A stretch of 23,231 bases of DNA from CAYLZO01 sp964387775 (GTDB lineage: Bacteria > Chloroflexota > Anaerolineae > JAAYZQ01). The position numbers and the translations under genes are program-made. Below the pieces are notes generated by a model. That model had not been told where the DNA came from. It saw only the letters and a list, made by a program, of their open reading frames with translations, and did not search any database. Location of the stretch: NCBI GenBank assembly GCA_964387775.1, contig CAYLZO010000058.1:1-23231 (forward strand), read 5' to 3'. Below are positions 1 to 8,900 of the stretch, in pieces (the first letter of the stretch is position 1; each line of letters opens with the position of its first letter).

Positions 1-42
1 GCGTCTCTCCCACCGCCTCCCAGGTTCCTATACTTGGCTCCC

Positions 43-127
43 CTGAAAAAAGGGAAGCAGGGTACTGTATGTTGTGCGCGCGCGGAGCGCGCGCACAACA
101 TACAGTAGTCCCTCTACCTTTTTTCAG
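43..127. terminator. large palindrome after tadB, probable bidirectional terminator
   Basis: A perfect 21-bp inverted repeat (63-83 against 87-107) closes on a 3-base loop. Its inner half is alternating CG. It is flanked by a second inverted pair, CTGAAAAAAGG at 43-53 and CCTTTTTTCAG at 117-127. Read on either strand there is an A6 tract before the stem and a T6 tract after it, which is the shape of a bidirectional intrinsic terminator. However, the T6 tract lies about ten bases beyond the strong stem rather than directly against it. The element begins a few bases after the tadB stop codon, so ending the tad transcript is the simplest role. A REP-like or MITE-like element is the alternative. 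Confidence 0.65.
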
Positions 128-132
128 TAGAG

Positions 133-1104
133 TCATACTTCGATATCCACGATTTTGCGGATGATGGCGTACCCGATGCCGATCATGATGGCCGAGACGC
201 CGAGCATGATCCACCCGCAGGGATCGGTAAACATGCGGCCCATGTAGGTCTTGTTGATCAGGAACAAGATAAGGCCCAGCACGATGGGCAGGCCGGTCAG
301 AATGTAGCCCGAGATCATCTGCTGGGCGGTGAGCACCCGGATCTCGCCCTTGATCCGCACCCGCTCGCGGATGGTGTGTCCGATGGTGTCCAGGATCTCG
401 GCCAGGTTGCCGCCGACCCGGCCCTGGATGTTGATGGCCGTGATCATCAGGTCGAGGTCGTCGCTCGGCATGCGGCGCAGCATGTTGTTCAGCGCCTCTT
501 CGTAGTGCAGCCCCAGGGCGATCTCTTGGGTGACGCGGTGGAACTCTCCGGCGATGGGGTCGGGAAGCTGTTCCGCGACGGTGTCCATGGACTGGACGAT
601 GGTATAGCCCGAGCGAAGCGAGTTTGCGAGGAGGGTGATCGAGTCGCCGAGCTGGTCGTTAAAGGCGTTTAATCTGCGCCCTTTGCGCATGTTCACATAG
701 ATGCGGGGCACAAAAAAGCCCACGACGCCAAAGAGCAGGCCGATCAGGGCGGAGCCAAAGATGAGCCGGGCCAGCAGAAAAAAGAAGACGACGGCGAGCA
801 GCGTCAAGGCCATGAATTCTGCCACGCGCAACTTGAGATCCGCCTGGGCCAGGTCGGTACGGATGTTGGCCGCAAAGCCCCGCCGGGCGACAACGTCCTC
901 CAGTTGGTCCATGGCCGAACGCCTTTTCCTCCTGGGGGCCGCTTCTTCGGCGTCTTCCCAACTGGCGTACCGGTCGAGGCGTTCCTCGATGGCCTCTTCT
1001 TCGGCCTGCTCGCTGCGGCTCAGGCCAAGGAAGAGGAGCAACACGGCCAGGGCGACGACGAGGGCCAGAATGGCCGGATTCATCAGAAACTGCAAGGATT
1101 CCAT
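133..1104 (-). CDS. tadB: TadB-like inner-membrane platform protein of the Tad pilus
   Basis: The 323-residue protein belongs to the type II secretion F (T2SSF) family, the membrane platform on which the CpaF ATPase acts to assemble Flp pilin. It has an N-terminal membrane segment (about 9-28) and an acidic, then basic, cytosolic linker (30-75). Two membrane segments follow (about 96-135), then the helical T2SSF domain (about 150-260, with GRVGGNLAEILD at 228-239), and two last membrane segments (266-284 and 298-316). This is the usual TadB layout and length. It starts at an ATG 44 bases after the cpaF stop, with only a weak purine-rich AGAGAG as ribosome binding site. A TadC partner normally follows. 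Here a large palindrome does, so TadC is encoded elsewhere or absent. TadC rather than TadB is a possible alternative name. Confidence 0.9.
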   Translation of the reverse strand: MESLQFLMNPAILALVVALAVLLLFLGLSRSEQAEEEAIEERLDRYASWEDAEEAAPRRKRRSAMDQLEDVVARRGFAANIRTDLAQADLKLRVAEFMALTLLAVVFFFLLARLIFGSALIGLLFGVVGFFVPRIYVNMRKGRRLNAFNDQLGDSITLLANSLRSGYTIVQSMDTVAEQLPDPIAGEFHRVTQEIALGLHYEEALNNMLRRMPSDDLDLMITAINIQGRVGGNLAEILDTIGHTIRERVRIKGEIRVLTAQQMISGYILTGLPIVLGLILFLINKTYMGRMFTDPCGWIMLGVSAIMIGIGYAIIRKIVDIEV

Positions 1105-1148
1105 CTACACACTCTCTGTTCCAGCGTAAATGTTCGAGAGTCGAATGG

Positions 1149-2537
1149 CTAGAAGCGCCGTCCAACCCCAAAGATCGTCGGTGGCAGGTGGATGTTGGCC
1201 GCTTCGATGATCTCGATGAACTTGGGCCGGATCCCCGTCGGCCTTAGCCGGCCGATGACTTTGCCGGCCTCGATCCCCTGTTGTTCAAAGACAAAGACGT
1301 CCTGCATGACGATGACGTCGCCTTCCATGCCCTGCACCTCGGTGATCTTGGTGACCTTGCGCGAGCCATCGCGCATCCGCTCCTGGTGGACCACCAGGTT
1401 CAGGGCCGAGGCGATCTGCTCGCGGATGGCCCGCAGCGGCAGGTCCATGCCGGCCATGAGGACCATCGTCTCCAGGCGGGCCAGCGTGTCGCGCGGGCTG
1501 TTGGAGTGGGCGGTGGTCATGCTGCCGTCGTGGCCCGTGTTCATGGCCTGGAGCATGTCCAGGGCCTCGGCACCACGGCACTCGCCGACGATGATGCGGT
1601 CGGGGCGCATGCGGAGGCTGTTGATCACGAGCTGGCGCATGGTGATCTCGCCTCGCCCCTCGACGTTGGGCGGGCGCGTTTCCAGGGTCAAGACGTGGTC
1701 CTGCTGGAGCTGGAGCTCGGCGGCGTTCTCGATGGTGATGATCCGCTCGTCGTTGGGGATAAAGGCGGAGCAGACGTTGAGGGTCGTCGTCTTGCCCGAG
1801 CCGGTGCCACCCGAGATGATCAGGTTCAGCCGGGCTTGGACGCAAGCTTTAATGAACTCAAGGGCCTCCGGCGTGATGGTGTTGTACTCGACCAGAGTCT
1901 GGGCCGTGATAGGAATGCGGGCGAATTTACGGATGGTCAGGATGGGGCCGACGAGTGACAGGGGCGGGATGACGGCGTTGACGCGCGATCCATCGGGCAG
2001 GCGGGCGTCCACGTAGGGCTGGCTCTCGTCGATACGGCGGCCCAGGGGCGAGACGATGCGGTCGATGATGCGGAGGACGTGATCGTCGTTTTCGAACTTG
2101 AGATTGGTCGCCTCGACCCTTCCGGCCCGCTCGATGTAGACGGCGTTGGGGCCGTTGACCATGATCTCTGTGACCGAGTCGTCGGACAGCAACGGCTCGA
2201 TGGGGCCGTAGCCCAAGATCTCGGCCACGATCTGCTCCAGCAACCGCTGGCGGTCGGCCCGGCCCAGGATCAGGTTCTCCTGGGTGAGCAGGGCATCGTA
2301 CATCTCTTCGATGGTCTGTCGGACTTTGTCGGTCTTGGTGACGTCCATCGTCGGGTCGAGTTCGGCGATGAGCTTGTTGTGGATGCGGCTCTTGAGGTCC
2401 TGGAAGGTGTCGCGCGCCGGGGCCACGGGAGCCCGGCGGATACGCAGGTCTTCCAGCCGGGTCGAACGCTCCTCCTGTTCCGGTTGGTTCTCGGCAGGTA
2501 ATTTCTGGTTTCGCTCAATCCGTCGCAATAAGGACAT
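1149..2537 (-). CDS. cpaF: CpaF/TadA family secretion ATPase of the Tad pilus
   Basis: This 462-residue cytosolic hexameric ATPase of the GspE/VirB11 superfamily powers Flp pilus assembly. After a variable polar N-terminus (1-50) comes the N-terminal domain (about 60-225), with GYGPIEPLLSDDSVTEIMVNG at 109-129. The ATPase core has a Walker A, GGTGSGKT (243-250), an Asp-box region, TIENAAELQL (268-277), a Walker B, DRIIVGECRG (313-322), and a His box, TTAHSNSPRD (341-350). The Asp box reads ENAAEL where EDAAEL is common, but all other catalytic motifs are intact. The length is typical. The ATG at 2537 has GGAG eight bases upstream. The gene follows cpaE by 27 bases and precedes tadB, the classic Tad order. 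Confidence 0.96.
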   Translation of the reverse strand: MSLLRRIERNQKLPAENQPEQEERSTRLEDLRIRRAPVAPARDTFQDLKSRIHNKLIAELDPTMDVTKTDKVRQTIEEMYDALLTQENLILGRADRQRLLEQIVAEILGYGPIEPLLSDDSVTEIMVNGPNAVYIERAGRVEATNLKFENDDHVLRIIDRIVSPLGRRIDESQPYVDARLPDGSRVNAVIPPLSLVGPILTIRKFARIPITAQTLVEYNTITPEALEFIKACVQARLNLIISGGTGSGKTTTLNVCSAFIPNDERIITIENAAELQLQQDHVLTLETRPPNVEGRGEITMRQLVINSLRMRPDRIIVGECRGAEALDMLQAMNTGHDGSMTTAHSNSPRDTLARLETMVLMAGMDLPLRAIREQIASALNLVVHQERMRDGSRKVTKITEVQGMEGDVIVMQDVFVFEQQGIEAGKVIGRLRPTGIRPKFIEIIEAANIHLPPTIFGVGRRF

Positions 2538-2564
2538 TTTTCAACTCCGTTTACTGGCTACCAT

Positions 2565-3860
2565 CTATCGTTTCAAGCGGCTGAACAGCCCTCCCCGCCT
2601 CTTTTCCCTCGGCGGGGCCGGCTCTTCCTCCTTCACCTCTTGCACCAACTGAGGCTCCAGCCGGGTGACCTCCTTCTGGGCCAGAGCCAGGATCCCCTCG
2701 GCCAGTGGGTGATTGGGCTCACTCATGATGAGCGGGAGGCCCTGGTTGATGGACTGTCGGACGATCCTTGGTTCAAAGTCGAGTTGAGCCAGGATCTTGT
2801 GCTTCATGCTTCTCTCGATCTGATCGGCGCGGATGCCCTCCCGGGGCAGCACCTTGTTCAGGATCAGGTCCACGTGCTCCAGCGAGAACTGTAGCGCCTC
2901 GGCGACCTCGAGGAACTGCTTGGTACCCTTGATGGCCGGGATCTCGGGCGTCATGACCACCAGGATGCGGTCTGTGACGTCCATCAGGCTCAGCACGATG
3001 TCGTCGAGATAGCTCCAACTATCGACGACGACAAAGTCATAGTGCTTGCGCATGGCCTTCAAGAGCTCTTTCATGTCGTCGGCCTCTATGGTCTCTGACA
3101 TCTCTGGTTTGGGCGGCGCGGGCAGGGCCTGGATGCCCGAGGCGTGGGGCGAGAGGATGGCCGACAGGATCTCCGAATCGAGGGCATCCACGCGGTCCAC
3201 CGCGTCGGCCAGGGTATGCTTGCCTTGCAGGTTGAGGAGGACGCCCGAGTCACCGAATTGCAGGCTGCCATCCACCAGGGCAACTTTTTTCGCAGTGACC
3301 TGGCTCAGGCCGATGGCCAGGTTCACCGCCACTATGCTGCAACCCGTCCCGCCCTTTGGACTGTAGACCAGGAGGACCTTGCCGCCGGGCGCCGGCTTCC
3401 GGCCCCGGCCGGCTTCCCCGGCCGGTTTCCCGGCTTCGGGCGTGGAGGGGGGCGGGGCGCTCGCCCGCCGGCTGGCGCCCATTTCGTACACGCGGCGGAT
3501 GCTGCTGACCAGTTCCTCGCTGGTGAAGGGTTTGGTCAAAAAGTCCATCGCCCCGGCCAGCATCGAGCGCCGCAGGTAGTCGGCCTCGCTCTGCACCGAC
3601 ATCATGATGATCGAACACATCGGCGCCGCGCGGCTGATCTCTTCGCTGGCCGTAATGCCGTCCACGTCGGGCATGTTGATGTCCATCAGGACGATGTTGG
3701 GTTGGAGTTTTCGTGCTTCCTCGATGGCCTCACGCCCACTGGAGGCGATGGCGACGATCTCGATGTCCGGTTCGAAGTAGAGGAGCTTGCGCAGGTTGTC
3801 GCGTGTCTCCGGGATATCGTCCACGATGAGCAGCGTGATCTTTTCCGGATTATTGTTCAT
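2565..3860 (-). CDS. cpaE: CpaE/TadZ-like receiver plus MinD/ParA-type localisation protein
   Basis: This 431-residue protein fits CpaE/TadZ, which places the Tad machine in the cell and joins a receiver domain to a ParA/MinD-like domain. The receiver (about 8-128) looks fully functional: D14/D15, phosphoacceptor D60 in LMDINMP, S88 and K110 in LTKPF. A Pro/Ala-rich linker (130-160) leads to the ATPase domain (161-400). Its P-loop is PKGGTGCS (168-175): the signature lysine K169 is present, but the conserved lysine before Ser/Thr is Cys174. Other ParA-type segments are VDGSLQFGD (196-204) and DFVVVDSW (275-282). The basic C-terminus (REKRRGGLFSRLKR) could bind the membrane. The ATG at 3860 has AGGA five bases upstream. 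The canonical receiver together with a defective P-loop suggests control by phosphorylation more than by ATP hydrolysis; that is inference. Confidence 0.92.
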   Translation of the reverse strand: MNNNPEKITLLIVDDIPETRDNLRKLLYFEPDIEIVAIASSGREAIEEARKLQPNIVLMDINMPDVDGITASEEISRAAPMCSIIMMSVQSEADYLRRSMLAGAMDFLTKPFTSEELVSSIRRVYEMGASRRASAPPPSTPEAGKPAGEAGRGRKPAPGGKVLLVYSPKGGTGCSIVAVNLAIGLSQVTAKKVALVDGSLQFGDSGVLLNLQGKHTLADAVDRVDALDSEILSAILSPHASGIQALPAPPKPEMSETIEADDMKELLKAMRKHYDFVVVDSWSYLDDIVLSLMDVTDRILVVMTPEIPAIKGTKQFLEVAEALQFSLEHVDLILNKVLPREGIRADQIERSMKHKILAQLDFEPRIVRQSINQGLPLIMSEPNHPLAEGILALAQKEVTRLEPQLVQEVKEEEPAPPREKRRGGLFSRLKR

Positions 3861-3895
3861 TAGGTCCTGTCCGGTTTGTCCTATCTTTGGCTCGT

Positions 3896-3919
3896 CCCGA
3901 TTCCTTCAGCAAAATCGGG
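3896..3919 (-). other. short hairpin between cpaB and cpaE
   Basis: A perfect 7-bp stem, CCCGATT at 3896-3902 with AATCGGG at 3913-3919, has a 10-base loop in the 67-base gap between cpaB and cpaE. No T-run follows on the minus strand, so it is not a convincing terminator. It could be an mRNA processing or stabilising structure, or chance. Confidence 0.3.
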
Positions 3920-3927
3920 CTTGGATC

Positions 3928-4830
3928 TTATCGCTCTTGCAGGCTCAGGATGGTGTAGTTGTTCTTGGCCGGCAGATTAATGCCAAAACGGGCCATGATA
4001 TAATCCAGCGTGACCTGTTGAATGTTGCCAAAGGTCTGGTGATCGTCAGAGTTTCGTACCGCGAGATCGATGGCGGCTCCGTAGTCCCGGGCAAGCTTGA
4101 GCACCAGGGCGTCCTGGGGCTCCAGCATCAGGGTGATGTACTCTGGCGGCTCCACGACAGAGCCTTCGTCATCGCTCTCTGCCTGTCCCTCCGCGGCCGA
4201 CTTCATCCGATACGTCCACCGCCCGACGCCCAGGACCGGCACGTCCTGGAGGGTGAGCTGGCTCACCAGGCGTTGGAGCTGGCCGCCTCCCGTCTCGGCG
4301 GCCTGTCCCTCGCCGGTGGGACAGAGGGGCGGGCAGATCGGCTCTCGAGTCTGGGTTTCCTGGTCAATGTCGAGGAAAGGCAGGGTCATCAGGATATCCA
4401 CATAGTCGCCCGGCTGGACGCCGTAGGAAACGCTCGACAGCTCGCTAACCGGCAGGGCGATGGCCACGTGACCTTCTTCCACCAACTGGCTCAGGTGTCC
4501 CTCTCTCAGTTGTTCTTCGGGTGTCTGGAGCATTTCCGGGTAGACCACGCTGCCCTGGGGAATCGGCCCCTTGGCCAGCATGTCCTGGGTACCATCCAGG
4601 CTACGGAGCGCCGTCTCGAGGACCATTTCGGCTGGTACTGCTCTCACTTCTAGCCGCCCCGCTACGAGTTCGCCTTCGGCGATGGGCTGCGTGGCGACGA
4701 CGACTTTTTCGCGTTCAACCTCTACGGTCCCGCCTGTTTGTGTGGCGCTCTGTAGCAGGATGAACACGACGGCTGCTGCGCCGATGGCCAGGATGAGACC
4801 CAACAGAATCAGAATTCTACCGCGTCGCAT
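3928..4830 (-). CDS. cpaB: CpaB/RcpC-like Tad pilus assembly protein (SAF domain)
   Basis: A 300-residue membrane-anchored extracytoplasmic protein. A basic MRRGR start leads into one membrane helix (about 6-27). A SAF domain follows (about 40-100: EKVVVATQPIAEGELV, then LAKGPIPQGSVV), then the RcpC/CpaB domain (about 115-260: VAIALPVSELSSVSYGVQPGDYVDILMTLP, a Cys pair CPPLC at 166-170, and ITLMLEPQDALVLKLARDYG). In didermic bacteria CpaB/RcpC supports the outer-membrane secretin. No secretin gene is visible here, as expected for a monoderm-type envelope, so its partner is unknown. The ATG at 4830 has a strong AAGGAGG at 4840-4846. It lies 60 bases downstream of the PTEE-repeat gene and 67 bases upstream of cpaE. 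Confidence 0.92.
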   Translation of the reverse strand: MRRGRILILLGLILAIGAAAVVFILLQSATQTGGTVEVEREKVVVATQPIAEGELVAGRLEVRAVPAEMVLETALRSLDGTQDMLAKGPIPQGSVVYPEMLQTPEEQLREGHLSQLVEEGHVAIALPVSELSSVSYGVQPGDYVDILMTLPFLDIDQETQTREPICPPLCPTGEGQAAETGGGQLQRLVSQLTLQDVPVLGVGRWTYRMKSAAEGQAESDDEGSVVEPPEYITLMLEPQDALVLKLARDYGAAIDLAVRNSDDHQTFGNIQQVTLDYIMARFGINLPAKNNYTILSLQER

Positions 4831-4890
4831 AGGATCGTTCCTCCTTAGGTTCAGCTTTGAACGGCTTTATTGTCTACTTTGTGTTTCAGA

Positions 4891-5700
4891 TCAACGTCGA
4901 TCTTGGGCCCGGGCGGTGACCAGCGTGCGCCACAGGCCGACCGAGAGTAATATCAGGGTGCCCAGGGCTGCGCCTCCGACCAGAAGCCAGCCCGGAAAGC
5001 CGGTAGCCGGCATGCTGGGCTCTGGGGTAGCCCTGTCGTCCGTGGTGGGCTGGGGCGTCTGCGGCACCTGGGTGCTCGTCGCCGTGGCCGGTTGCTGTTG
5101 TGAGACGCCGAGGTCTACCCGCGTGCTGCTCTCCCCGTCCAGACTCACTGTCGCTCCGGGCAGCGTCGGCCCACCGGGCAGGGCGGCCGACAGCGTCACC
5201 GTTCCGGCACACAGGCCGGCAAAGCCGTAGCGGCCCTGGTCGTCGGTCAGGATGCCGTTCGACCAGCCCTCGCCCTCGATTGTGACGGCAGCCCCTGCTA
5301 CCGGCTGCCCGGCCGCGTCGGTCACCACACCTTCCACCGAGGATTGACAATTCGGATCGGGTTTGGGGGCCGGCGCCGGCTCGTCTGTCGGTTCCTCGGT
5401 CGGCTCCTCCGTCGGTTCCTCGGTCGGTTCCTCGGTCGGTTCCTCGGTCGGTTCCTCCGTCGGCTCCTCGGTCGGCTCCTCGGTCGGCTCCTCCGTTGGT
5501 TCCTCGGTCGGTTCCTCCGTTGGTTCCTCGGTCGGCTCCTCGGTGGGCTCCGTCGCCGTCGGATCGATGGGAGATTTGGACGGTTGCGGCTGGGCAGCAA
5601 TCTCGACCGGGGGCATCAGGAGGAGCGTGGCCCCAACCAGAGTGGTCCAGAGTACGCCAACCAAGGCCAGTGCCAAGAGAAGACGAAAGATTCGATTCAT
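4891..5700 (-). CDS. surface protein: PTEE repeats, carboxypeptidase-regulatory-like domain, MPATG tail
   Basis: A 269-residue protein with an N-terminal signal or anchor segment (about 5-30), then a tandem PTEE stretch (about 50-110). A carboxypeptidase regulatory-like beta-sandwich follows (about 119-200: VEGVVTDAAGQPVAGAAVTI, then TDDQGRYGFAGL), then a Thr/Pro/Gln-rich spacer. The tail is MPATG (230-234) with a hydrophobic helix and a basic end (TARAQDRR), resembling a sortase sorting signal with Met in place of Leu. It is probably held at the cell surface on a rod-like acidic stalk. The start was set at the ATG at 5700 because AAGGAGG lies eight bases upstream (5709-5715) and a hydrophobic leader follows; the reading frame stays open to 5772 but lacks a signal there. 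It lies between the secreted propeller protein and cpaB. The function is unrecognised. Confidence 0.85.
   Translation of the reverse strand: MNRIFRLLLALALVGVLWTTLVGATLLLMPPVEIAAQPQPSKSPIDPTATEPTEEPTEEPTEEPTEEPTEEPTEEPTEEPTEEPTEEPTEEPTEEPTEEPTEEPTDEPAPAPKPDPNCQSSVEGVVTDAAGQPVAGAAVTIEGEGWSNGILTDDQGRYGFAGLCAGTVTLSAALPGGPTLPGATVSLDGESSTRVDLGVSQQQPATATSTQVPQTPQPTTDDRATPEPSMPATGFPGWLLVGGAALGTLILLSVGLWRTLVTARAQDRR
5388..5550 (-). repeat. 12-bp tandem repeat encoding PTEE
   Basis: About 13 copies of a 12-base unit encode Pro-Thr-Glu-Glu within the surface protein. Copies differ mainly at third positions (for example GGT/GGC and TCG/TCC on the plus strand). The amino-acid sequence is therefore kept while the DNA has diverged, although the array remains a candidate for slippage. 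Confidence 0.9.
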
Positions 5701-5790
5701 CTTTGTTGCCTCCTTGTCCGACGGGTCTCCACCCGGTGCCTCGTTGGTTCGTCCTGGAGACCTCGGCCTCATTTGCAGAAAGCCAGTTCC

Positions 5791-5819
5791 ATTTTACCAG
5801 AGATTTGCCTTAAGTGCAA
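5791..5819 (-). promoter_or_regulatory. predicted sigma-70 promoter for the PTEE-repeat/cpaB segment
   Basis: On the minus strand, TTGCAC (5814-5819), a 17-base spacer and TAAAAT (5791-5796) with an upstream TGG (extended -10 type). It lies about 90 bases before the start at 5700, in the 239-base gap after the propeller/DUF11 gene. The rest of that gap holds only weak hairpins (for example ACGCT/AGCGT at 5777-5790) and no gene I can support. Confidence 0.55.
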
Positions 5820-5939
5820 TTCGTGCACGCTGCGCTTACACATTGGCAAGCATACGCTGGCAAATCCTTATATCTCACGCTGATAAGCGTAGAAATCGGA
5901 CTCGCGGGAGCCGGGCCAATCCTACGTCTATCCACGTCC

Positions 5940-8900
5940 CTAGTGGTTCTTTTTGATCACGGGCAAATAGACCACGTTTGGTCCGACCAAGATCGAGTTC
6001 ATGTTGTTGCTCTCATCCTGTTCGATGTATGGACCCCAAACAGGGTCGTCGCCCTCAAAGCTCACGTCGGCCTGGGCATAGATCATGTGTCTGCCGGGAC
6101 CGGGCAGCTCTAGCCCGGTGAAGTGGAGCGGGAAAGACGTGCCGCTGCCCAAGGACATGAGCCCCTCGACGTATTCCCAGCGATAGGGCGGCGTGCAGCT
6201 CTGGTCGGCGCAGATGCCCAAGTAGTGATCGGCCGGGCCTGAGGGCGGGGTCCAGGGATCGGGCTTGACGTAGACTTCGACCCAGAGGGTGGGCGTCGTC
6301 GCGTCCTGGCTGCCGATGTTCTCGACGGTCACGATCAGGTCGAAGGGTTGGCCTGGCGACGGGCTTTCCGGGCTGACCTCGATGCTGCTGATGGCAAAGT
6401 CCGGGGCCTCGCGGTAGGTGGTGTGGGTCACGACCGGGCTGCTGACCAGGTCCGTCTGGTCACTGCTCGCCGCGAACTGGTTTTGGATCTCGAGTGAACC
6501 CGGCACGTCGTTTACAGTGACGACAAAGCGGGCGGTCCCGGTGGCGTCGGTCAGGACCTCGCCGACCGTCCACCTGAGTTGAGTGGGATCGCTGTCATCG
6601 CCCTGGCCCGCTGGCCAGATCGAGCCGGGGACGTAGGTCACGTAGGCCGGCAAAGTGTCGGTCAGCGTGAAACCGGTTACCTTCATGCCGCTCTCGTTGA
6701 CGTAGCCCAGGGTATAGGTGATTCTGTCGCCTGGCTGCACACTCGAACCGTGGGCCGGCGCCGCAGTCTTGGAGAGGGAAAAGTTGGGCGCCGGATTATC
6801 GACAAAGTGTTCCACCTCCGAGCTGGAAACGGCTGGCGTTTCTTGGCTGTCTATGGCAAAGGTGTTGGCAATTCGGAAGCCGTGGGGCGGGTCCTCGTTC
6901 ACGGTAACGACGAAACCTGCCGAACCCCCGCTGCCTGCCGGCACGCTGCCGATGTTCCAGGATAGAACAGGGGCAGCGCTATCGTCGCCCTGGCCCAGCG
7001 GCCAGATGCTGCCGGGAACGTAGGTCACGTGGTTGGGCAAAACGTCGGTCAGGACCACGCCGGTCGCGGCGTCGGTCCCTGTATTCTCGTAGCTCAGGGT
7101 GTAGGTGATCCTTTGCGTCGGGCTGACGGTCGAGCCGGAGAGGGGCTCGGCCTGCTTGTTGAGCATAAAGCTCACGTCGATGAGCGGCACTTGGTCTTTG
7201 TCCGTGTCGTGGTTGTTTAGCAAGAAGGGGTCGGGCGGATTCCCGCCATAGTCCCCGATGCCGGCGGCCGCTTCGATGAGGAAGGGCGGCGGATCATCTT
7301 TCACCTTGGCGTAGAAATGCGCTTCGTACACGGTCTCGAGCTGCAACAGGTCCAGGTCCAGCCGATAGAGACCGGGCGAGATTTCGGTGAATTGGGGATC
7401 GCTTGAAACGTAATCGGTGTGGGTGGGCAGGGTCATGGTGATAAAAGCGTCCAGGGCGTCTACCACGCCGGCGTTATAGTAGGTGATGGTATAGCTCAAC
7501 ACGTCGCCTGTTTCGACCACGGACACGCCATCGTCCAGGTCTATGCCCAACTCGGGGGCCAGCGGTGGGGGATCGCCAAAGGTATAGTCCCACACGCTGG
7601 AACCGATGGTCCCGGCGTGGAGGGTCTGGGTGTAATAGTCGTCGATGGTCAGGGAGGCGACGTTGAGGTTGGCCAACCCGTCGTTCATCGGCTCCCAGTA
7701 GCCGGTCTCGGTGACGACCACCCCCACGGGCGATTCGGAGCCGGCATAGAGCACGGTCTGGGAGACGGGATTCACCGCCAGGGCATAGATTGGAAACTCC
7801 TGGAAGCCGTTGGTTTGCCACTGGTTGTCCTGCCACTTGTAGATGCCGTCCTCGGTACCGGCCCGGACGATGCCGGTCTCGTCGGCTGCGAGGGACAAGA
7901 TCGTTTTAGAGTCCGAATCGGGCAGGCTGCCCAGGGGATCGCACTGGTCTCCTCCGTCGGTACTGTAGTAGACGCCCTCGGATGAGGTCCCGATATAGAT
8001 CGTATCTGTGTAGGTGGGGCGGATGTCGACCGCCAGGGCAGAGACGGGATAATTAAGCCCGGTGCACGCCTGGCTCCAATTCTCCCCGCTGTCCAGCGTT
8101 TTGTAAAGCCCATCGGTGGTCCCGGCATAGACCACGGGTGAATTCTCGACCGGCTTGATGGCCAGGGCAAAGACCTTGAGCGCGTTGCCCGTGAGCCCGT
8201 TGTTTTTTGCGACCCAGTTCAGGCCCAGATCGTCGGTGCGGTACACGCCCTGGCCATTGATCCCGGCATAGACCGGCGTGCCCCCTGGCGAGGTCACCGC
8301 GATGGCTTCGACTTCGACGTCGCCCAAACCATTGCTGCGCCAACTCCACGAGCCACCCCCGTCGGCGCTCCAAAAGATGCCGCCCCGGAAGGTGCCGGCG
8401 TAGACCCGCCAGTCGTATTGGGGGTTGATGCCGATGGCCCGAACCACGTAGCCGGACAGCCCGGTATTGGTCTCGGCCCACGAGGCGCCCCCATCGGGCG
8501 ATTTCCAGACGCCGCGGCCGTCGGTGCCCGCGTAGAGGGTATTTCCCGAGGGCGAGACCAGGTCCCGCACCTTCCGGCCGTTGCCTTCCAGTCCGCTATC
8601 TCGCAGTTGCCACTGCCCGCCGTCCCAATAGTACAGGCCGTCCCGGGTGCCGGCGTATACGTCACCGTTGCCGTCGGCCGCCACGCGCCAGACGTTGAGC
8701 GCATCCCCGGCCAGGCCGTTGTTGCGCTCTGCCCAGGTGCTGCCGTTCCAATAGTACACGCCCTGGCCAGGGGTCGCGGCCCAAAGGTTGGTGCCATCGG
8801 CCAGCAGGGACTTGACCGTGGTGTTGGCCGGTAGTCCGGTGTTCATCGCCTGCCAGCTGCTGCCGTTCCAGGCATAGACGCCATAGTCGGAGCCGTCGTC

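Noticed and set aside
5388..5550. CRISPR-like repeat array
   Set aside because: Units are 12 bases with no spacers and lie in frame inside a coding region.
5701..5772. Start at 5772 for the PTEE-repeat protein
   Set aside because: The added 24 residues are polar and have no signal features, whereas the ATG at 5700 has AAGGAGG and leads into a hydrophobic signal. The same reasoning moves the propeller/DUF11 start from 9545 to 9473.
5840..5866. Repeated TGGCAA/TTGGCAA motif upstream of the PTEE-gene promoter
   Set aside because: Two short copies only, no symmetry with the other promoters, so chance is likely.
5363..5956. Plus-strand frame with SVGS repeats
   Set aside because: It is the reverse complement of the PTEE array. 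The minus-strand frame has a signal peptide, a ribosome binding site, a folded domain and a membrane tail, so it is the real gene.
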